From positions 1-64,000 of the forward strand of contig NZ_VEED01000009.1 of assembly GCF_007678255.1 (NCBI RefSeq): a stretch of DNA of 64,000 nt. Reading direction: 5' to 3'. Made by a program: the position numbers and the translations under genes. Positions 59,120-64,000 of the stretch are shown here, one piece after another. The DNA comes from Bacillus sp. X1(2014) (GTDB lineage Bacteria; Bacillota; Bacilli; Bacillales_B; DSM-18226). The notes beneath the pieces are model-generated. The model made no database searches and was not told the DNA's origin. It saw only the letters and a program-made list of their open reading frames with translations. Numbering within the stretch: position 1 is the stretch's first letter; every line of letters begins with the position of its first letter.

Positions 59120-60601
59120 TTATTCTCGACTGAAATCAGCCTCTTGTAATGGAACCATCTTAGATTTCTTTACAATTTTATAGCTAAAATATCCAAGTAA
59201 GAATAAAGGTAATCCAATATAAGAAACCAGAATTCCATACCAGTCAATCTTATCCCCGATAAATGCCCCGTAATTTGTTCCGAGCATTGCCACTAAACAT
59301 AATATTGTCGCTAGTATTGGTCCTAACGGGAACCATTTCGCAAAATAAGGAAGATCTTTAAAGTCTCTGCCTTGCGCAATAAAAGCTTTTCGGAATCGAT
59401 AATGAGTAACAGAAATACTTAACCATGAGAGATAACCTGCTAGTCCGGCAGCATTTAATAACCATGAATAAACTGCTCCGTCACCGAAAAATGAGGTTAG
59501 GAAGCAAAGCATTCCTATAATAGTAGTTGCATACAATGCGTTTACCGGAACGCCCCCTTTATTTACTTTTTTCAAAAATGCTGGTGCTTTACCTTCTTCT
59601 GCCAATACCCATAGGACCCGTGAACCAACATATAAACATGAGTTTCCTGCAGATAAAACGGATGTAAGGATGACAGCATTCATCACAGCTGCGGCAAAGG
59701 ACAGCCCAGCATGTTTAAAAACAAGAGTAAATGGACTTACAGCAACATTTTCAAGATCAGAACCTAATAAATTTGGATCATTATAGCTAACTAAGCATCC
59801 GATGACAAAAATGGCTAAAACATAGAATAAAAGAATTCGCCAGAAGATTTGCTTAATCGCTTTAGGGATATTTTTTTCAGGATTTTCACTTTCACCTGCA
59901 GCTACTCCAACCATTTCTGTTCCTTGAAAGGCAAATCCTACTACCATAAAGACACTAAATATGGATAAAAGACCTCCCTTAAATGGCGCCTCTCCTTTTG
60001 TAAGATTTCCAAATCCACCGGTATGCCCATTCATAATTCCAAAGATCATCAATAATCCAACAACAATAAAAATCATAATGGTTACAACCTTGATGATGGA
60101 AAACCAAAATTCGGATTCACCATAACCTTTTACAGATAAAACATTTAGACCAAAAATAAGGAAGAGAAAAATTGCACTCCAGATAATGCCTGGAACATTA
60201 GGCAGCCAATATTTCATAATCAATGAAGAAGCCGATAATTCAAGAGCAAGAATAATAGCATTGTTATACCAATAATTCCACCCAACCGCAAACCCTAAGG
60301 CAGGGTCAACAAATCTTGATGTATAGGTACTAAAAGAACCCGAAATTGGTATAAATGCAGCCATCTCCGACAAGCTTGTCATGAGGAAATAAACCATGAT
60401 CCCAGCAATAAGATAGGCCGCAATCGCCCCTCCTGGACCGGCATCATGAATAGTAGTACCACTAGCTAAAAAAAGACCTGTTCCAATTGTTCCACCAATT
60501 GCAATCATGGATAGGTGCCTAGTTTTTAATTTTCTTTCTAAGTGTTCATGTTGTTCTCCTAGATTTGTTTGCTGCGTTTGTATTTTTTGTACCGTTTGCA
60601 T
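59120..60601 (-). CDS. APC family amino acid permease, probably for histidine
   Basis: A 493-residue, 12-helix permease of the amino acid transporter (AAT) group: LKTRHLSMIAIGGTIGTGLFLASG, GGAIAAYLIAGIMVYFLMTSLSEMAAFIP, GFAFQGTEMVGVAAGESENPEKNIPKAIKQIFWRILLFY. By sequence alone it resembles lysine/histidine/arginine permeases. Its position downstream of hutD and hutU points to histidine or urocanate uptake, by inference. A cre-like site lies about 70 bp upstream. AAAGAGGTG precedes the ATG. Confidence 0.87.
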   Translation of the reverse strand: MQTVQKIQTQQTNLGEQHEHLERKLKTRHLSMIAIGGTIGTGLFLASGTTIHDAGPGGAIAAYLIAGIMVYFLMTSLSEMAAFIPISGSFSTYTSRFVDPALGFAVGWNYWYNNAIILALELSASSLIMKYWLPNVPGIIWSAIFLFLIFGLNVLSVKGYGESEFWFSIIKVVTIMIFIVVGLLMIFGIMNGHTGGFGNLTKGEAPFKGGLLSIFSVFMVVGFAFQGTEMVGVAAGESENPEKNIPKAIKQIFWRILLFYVLAIFVIGCLVSYNDPNLLGSDLENVAVSPFTLVFKHAGLSFAAAVMNAVILTSVLSAGNSCLYVGSRVLWVLAEEGKAPAFLKKVNKGGVPVNALYATTIIGMLCFLTSFFGDGAVYSWLLNAAGLAGYLSWLSISVTHYRFRKAFIAQGRDFKDLPYFAKWFPLGPILATILCLVAMLGTNYGAFIGDKIDWYGILVSYIGLPLFLLGYFSYKIVKKSKMVPLQEADFSRE

Positions 60602-60671
60602 AAAACACCTCTTTTTTTAGTCTCTTATAATTAATTCTTATACAATCTTAAAAATACAATAAGACAGTATA

Positions 60672-60686
60672 AAAAAGCGCTTTCAT
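60672..60686 (-). promoter_or_regulatory. cre-like box upstream of the permease gene
   Basis: On the minus strand ATGAAAGCGCTTTTT matches WTGNAANCGNWNNCW except at one position. Catabolite repression is expected for histidine use. Confidence 0.55.
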
Positions 60687-60817
60687 GGATTCATTTATTT
60701 AAATATTAATATCCTCCAAAATAGTAGATTAATTGAAGTAATTCCGAGACATAAGTAACTGTGATAGTGATTGATTTTGTTCAGCAGATGCAATACTGAG
60801 AAATAGGCATCCTGTTA

Positions 60818-61420
60818 TTAAACAACCATGCTTGCTCTAATAATCGTAACCATTTTTTCCATTTTACGACGAAACTTAATACTCATTTCCTCAGATAAAT
60901 TCTCCCTCATAATAATCAGTGTATCGCCTTTTTCGAAAGATAAAGGGTCTTCTTCACCTATTTCAACTCCTACCATTCCATCAACACAATAAAAAACCTC
61001 TGCTGTTCCTGTCACATCCAACATTAAATCTTGAATATCCATATTAAACTGAATGCAGGTAAGCCCTCCATTCCACCCCTCTGATAACATTAAATTAAAA
61101 TCCCTAACAATCCCTTTGCTTCGTGTTGTCCATCCACCATCAAAGCGATCTTGCTCAAAAGGCTTCAAAACCACCGAATGTTTTCCTTCATGCACCAGAT
61201 ACATTTCACCTTCTAGTGTCATAATTACTCTTTGGATACCTGGCAGATGTGTAAATAGGGATTCTTCTAGTTCGATATCAGCAGTACTAATGCGCCATTG
61301 GAAATTCCGTTTACTATATTCCGCATCTTCAGGATAAATGGCCAGTTGCGTTGTTTTTCCACCGGACCATAAATTCGTAGTTTGTTCATTTTTTTTTACA
61401 AATTTTATTGAATAAGTCAT
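60818..61420 (-). CDS. hutD: HutD family protein
   Basis: A 200-residue bicupin-like protein of the HutD/Ves family (WSGGKTTQLAIYPEDAEYSKRNFQWRISTADIELEESLFTHLPGIQRVIMTLEGEMYLVHEG, and later FCVDG-like YCVDGMVGVEIGEEDPLSFEKGDTLIIM). HutD is encoded in hut clusters and is proposed to limit hut over-induction by binding formiminoglutamate or urocanate. The ATG at 61420 with TGGAG upstream is chosen; the longer ORF adds 15 residues. Confidence 0.88.
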   Translation of the reverse strand: MTYSIKFVKKNEQTTNLWSGGKTTQLAIYPEDAEYSKRNFQWRISTADIELEESLFTHLPGIQRVIMTLEGEMYLVHEGKHSVVLKPFEQDRFDGGWTTRSKGIVRDFNLMLSEGWNGGLTCIQFNMDIQDLMLDVTGTAEVFYCVDGMVGVEIGEEDPLSFEKGDTLIIMRENLSEEMSIKFRRKMEKMVTIIRASMVV

Positions 61421-61522
61421 ATTCCCACTCCACATATCTATCAAAAAATTTAACTCTTTGCTCATTCATGCAGATCCCGGCGATATTCTTCTATACTTTT
61501 GTTCAGACATCACACCTTTAAC

Positions 61523-61548
61523 AAGGGGAGTTGTTGAGCTCCCCTGCA
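61523..61548 (-). terminator. Hairpin after hutU
   Basis: AGGGGAG, 8-nt loop, CTCCCCT and a short TTGTT tail on the minus strand, 70 bp after the hutU stop. It may be a weak terminator allowing read-through to hutD. Confidence 0.5.
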
Positions 61549-61620
61549 AGGTAAAGAGCTGAGAAGCATTTCTGATAAAAAGTGCTTTACTCAATCGTTT
61601 CAATCCATTTCGGTCCGGTC

Positions 61621-63294
61621 TTAGTCTTGCTTTAACATTGGCATTTTGATGCCTTTTTCTCCAGCTGTTTTAATCGCTAGTTCATAACCAGCGTCAGCAT
61701 GGCGGACAACACCCATACCAGGGTCAGTCGTTAATACGCGCTCTAAACGTGTTTCCGCTTCTTTCGTACCATCGGCAACGATTACCATACCAGAGTGTTG
61801 AGAATATCCCATACCTACCCCGCCGCCATGATGTAAGGAAATCCAGCTTGCGCCACCTACTGCGTTGATCATAGCATTAAGAATTGGCCAGTCAGAAACT
61901 GCATCACTGCCGTCTTTCATGCTTTCTGTTTCACGGTTTGGAGAAGCAACAGAACCAGCGTCTAAGTGGTCACGACCGATAACGATTGGCGCGGAAACTT
62001 CACCTGAAGCAACCATGTCGTTAATGATTTTACCAAAACGGGCTCTTTCACCGTATCCTAGCCAGCAAATACGTGCAGGAAGTCCTTGAAACGCAATTCT
62101 TTCTTGTGCCATACGAACCCATTTGCAAAGATGCTCATCATCTTTATAAACACGAAGTAATGCTTCATCAATTTTGCGGATATCTTCTGGATCTCCGGAT
62201 AATGCTGCCCAGCGGAAAGGTCCTTTACCTTCACAGAATAATGGACGGATATAAGCTGGAACGAATCCAGGGAAATCAAAGGCATTTTCTACGCCTTCGT
62301 CTTTTGCTACCTGACGGATATTGTTACCGTAGTCAAATGTGACAGCGCCTTTTTGCTGCATTGTAAGCATTGCTTTTACGTGTGTTGCCATGCTTTGTTT
62401 AGATAGTTTTACATATAGTGTAGGATCTTCTTCTCTTAAACTAGCTGCTTCTTCTAATGAATAACCAACTGGAACATATCCATTAAGCGGATCGTGAGCT
62501 GAAGTTTGGTCTGTTAGTACATCTGGGTTGAAGCCTTTTTCAATCATTAATGGTAAGATTTCTGCTGCATTTCCAAGAAGTCCGATGGAAAGTGCTCGTC
62601 CTTCTTTTTTCGCGTCAAACGCTATTTTAAGCGCCTCATCAAGGTCTTTTGTTTTTACATCCAAGTATCTTGTTTCGATACGACGGTCAATTCTCCATTC
62701 ATCTACATCGATCGCGATACAAACTCCATCATTCATGGTTACTGCAAGTGGCTGAGCGCCGCCCATTCCGCCAAGACCTGCTGTTAATGTAATGGTATGT
62801 TTTAAAGAACCGCCAAACTCTTGACGTGCAAGTTCTGCAAATGTTTCATACGTACCTTGAACAATACCTTGGCTTCCAATATAGATCCAGCTACCTGCTG
62901 TCATTTGACCGTACATCATCAAGCCTTTTTTATCTAGCTCATGGAAATGCTCCCAGTTTGCCCATGCAGGTACAAGGTTTGAGTTCGCAAGCAATACGCG
63001 TGGTGCATCTTTGTGTGATTTCCATACAACTACTGGCTTACCTGATTGAACTAAAAGTGTTTCATCATCTTCTAGTTCTAAAAGCGTTTTCACAATTGCA
63101 TCAAAAGATTCCCAGTTTCGAGCTGCTTTCCCAATCCCGCCGTAGACAACAAGATCTTCTGGTCTTTCTGCTACTTCTTGGTCTAGGTTGTTATATAGCA
63201 TTCGAAGAGCAGCTTCTTGAATCCAGCCTTTTGCATGTAGTTCCGTACCTATACAGTTTTTAATGATTCTTTTTTCAAATGTTTTCGTTTCCAT
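61621..63294 (-). CDS. hutU: Urocanate hydratase
   Basis: A 557-residue urocanase converting urocanate to imidazolone propionate with tightly bound NAD+, the second step of histidine breakdown. Full-length and unmistakable: GRQTAGSW-type segment [99 protein letters not shown], and the active-site [14 protein letters not shown] region. AAAGGAG precedes the ATG. hutH, hutI and hutG are not in the window. Confidence 0.97.
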   Translation of the reverse strand: METKTFEKRIIKNCIGTELHAKGWIQEAALRMLYNNLDQEVAERPEDLVVYGGIGKAARNWESFDAIVKTLLELEDDETLLVQSGKPVVVWKSHKDAPRVLLANSNLVPAWANWEHFHELDKKGLMMYGQMTAGSWIYIGSQGIVQGTYETFAELARQEFGGSLKHTITLTAGLGGMGGAQPLAVTMNDGVCIAIDVDEWRIDRRIETRYLDVKTKDLDEALKIAFDAKKEGRALSIGLLGNAAEILPLMIEKGFNPDVLTDQTSAHDPLNGYVPVGYSLEEAASLREEDPTLYVKLSKQSMATHVKAMLTMQQKGAVTFDYGNNIRQVAKDEGVENAFDFPGFVPAYIRPLFCEGKGPFRWAALSGDPEDIRKIDEALLRVYKDDEHLCKWVRMAQERIAFQGLPARICWLGYGERARFGKIINDMVASGEVSAPIVIGRDHLDAGSVASPNRETESMKDGSDAVSDWPILNAMINAVGGASWISLHHGGGVGMGYSQHSGMVIVADGTKEAETRLERVLTTDPGMGVVRHADAGYELAIKTAGEKGIKMPMLKQD

Positions 63295-63497
63295 AACATC
63301 TACTCCTTTTGTTTAACTATGGCTTAATTATAAAAATAAAATCTTTTAAAAAATACGAATGAAAAATTCTAAAACTTAAAAATTCCTTAAAAATTGCGTG
63401 TGATTATATAAAAGGTATTTATCTAAAATAGCCATATTTTTAGAATTGTTCATTATTTTTTAATCCCATAAATAAAGGTCGATTCATAGTAAAGATC

Positions 63498-63656
63498 TTA
63501 AACAGTGACTAATTCCCTACTTTGTTCAGTAATGTAAATAATCTCAGAAAGAATCCTATAGTCTTCCATGTTTTCGAAAGCAGCTCTTGCATCTTCTTCT
63601 GAATCAAATTCATACATAGTAATATTTGAATTTGAATAGGAAGTGATGACCCACAT
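63498..63656 (-). CDS. Small hypothetical protein (52 aa)
   Basis: A 52-residue product beginning MWVITSYSNSNITMYEFDSE and ending EQSRELVTV, with a beta-alpha layout (sheet, then an acidic helix EEDARAAFENM). GGAGGAG lies six bases before the ATG, so it is very likely translated. No known family. It sits between glutamate dehydrogenase and hutU on the same strand; operon membership is uncertain. Confidence 0.75.
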   Translation of the reverse strand: MWVITSYSNSNITMYEFDSEEDARAAFENMEDYRILSEIIYITEQSRELVTV

Positions 63657-63819
63657 AAAATCTCCTCCAATTAAGATTCTTATATATTGCTAGATAATTT
63701 TTAAATTTTATCAATAGTATGAATAGATTTATATTTCAAAATACTCTGTACCATCCCCAACAAATCTTTAACTATATAGATTCCATGGGTATTCGGTTAT
63801 TAAATAATAGATAATAGAT

Positions 63820-64000
63820 TTAAACCCAGCCACGAAAATGCGATGCTTCTGCCATTTTTCTTATTCCAACCATATATGCAGCCAAGCGCATGTCTACTTG
63901 GTATTGTTGGGACGTGGAGAAAACCCTTTCAAAGGAATCGACAATTTTATCACGTAACCTTTGGGCTACTTCTTCTTCAGACCAATAAAAACCTTGGTTG
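63820..64000 (-). CDS. Glutamate dehydrogenase, C-terminal part (cut by the window edge)
   Basis: The last 59 codons of an NAD-dependent glutamate dehydrogenase (RocG/GudB type). The translated tail NQGFYWSEEEVAQRLRDKIV and VDMRLAAYMVGIRKMAEASH followed by FRGWV is the family C-terminus. The enzyme converts glutamate, the common end product of the put and hut pathways in this window, to 2-oxoglutarate and ammonia. RocG and GudB cannot be separated from this fragment. The start lies beyond position 64000. Confidence 0.93.
   Translation of the reverse strand, partial: NQGFYWSEEEVAQRLRDKIVDSFERVFSTSQQYQVDMRLAAYMVGIRKMAEASHFRGWV

Noticed and set aside
1..64000. rRNA, tRNA, prophage or conjugative element
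   Set aside because: None of the characteristic genes or sequences was seen.

Overview
The window is about 64 kb of AT-rich chromosomal DNA from an endospore-forming member of the Bacillaceae, probably Bacillus sensu lato (Neobacillus- or Mesobacillus-like). The evidence is strong AGGAGG-type ribosome binding sites, CcpA cre boxes, SigK-like promoters in front of coat-type genes, a CotB homologue, a KimA homologue behind a c-di-AMP riboswitch, a guanine riboswitch, a DUF1540 protein and put/hut catabolic genes. I see no rRNA, tRNA, CRISPR array or intact mobile element. The only mobile trace is an IS3-type orfA remnant. Both window edges cut the neighbouring context: a glutamate dehydrogenase gene runs off the right end.

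Layout: 0.3-11.5 kb holds a GH1 phospho-beta-glucosidase, a DUF47-PiT phosphate uptake pair, a DUF4317 protein, an MDR oxidoreductase, a secreted nucleoside-phosphorylase-fold protein under a guanine riboswitch, a LysM amidase, a secreted alpha/beta hydrolase and the scoA-scoB CoA transferase. The CoA transferase has a recognisable sigma-54 promoter, three upstream palindromes and a cre box. 12-16 kb holds small accessory genes (DinB-like, GNAT, lipoproteins, DUF1540). 16.5-20.3 kb is a LytS/LytTR two-component system next to an OFA-family transporter, the arrangement known from pyruvate-sensing systems. 20.6-24 kb has a CotB-like coat protein with three kinds of repeat, an MscS channel and a YwaF-like membrane protein.

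24.3-31.2 kb is a proline-use locus (putB, putC, putP) with a CBS protein and an enhancer-binding-type regulator that has lost the motifs needed for sigma-54 activation. 31.6-41.5 kb carries a NERD protein pair, a DUF3231 protein, a TetR/MFS pair, kimA with its riboswitch, three small unknown genes and a Bcr/CflA transporter. 41.5-46.3 kb is a scarred accessory zone: a repeat copy, a decayed EF-G-binding-protein fragment, an orphan gene, an isochorismatase-like hydrolase, the IS3 remnant and an intact EF-G-binding protein. 46.4-59 kb is a patchwork of transporters, hydrolases and membrane proteins separated by copies of one intergenic repeat family. It includes a leader-peptide/SD-hairpin in front of an EamA transporter, a LexA-box DinB gene, a proline-rich repeat protein and an esterase/ATP-grasp/esterase cluster. 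59-64 kb is histidine catabolism (permease, HutD, HutU) leading to glutamate dehydrogenase.

Functionally, much of the window is about carbon and nitrogen scavenging: proline and histidine to glutamate, glutamate to 2-oxoglutarate, acetoacetate or hydroxybutyrate, pyruvate and nucleosides. Several of these units carry visible catabolite-repression or ligand-sensing control.
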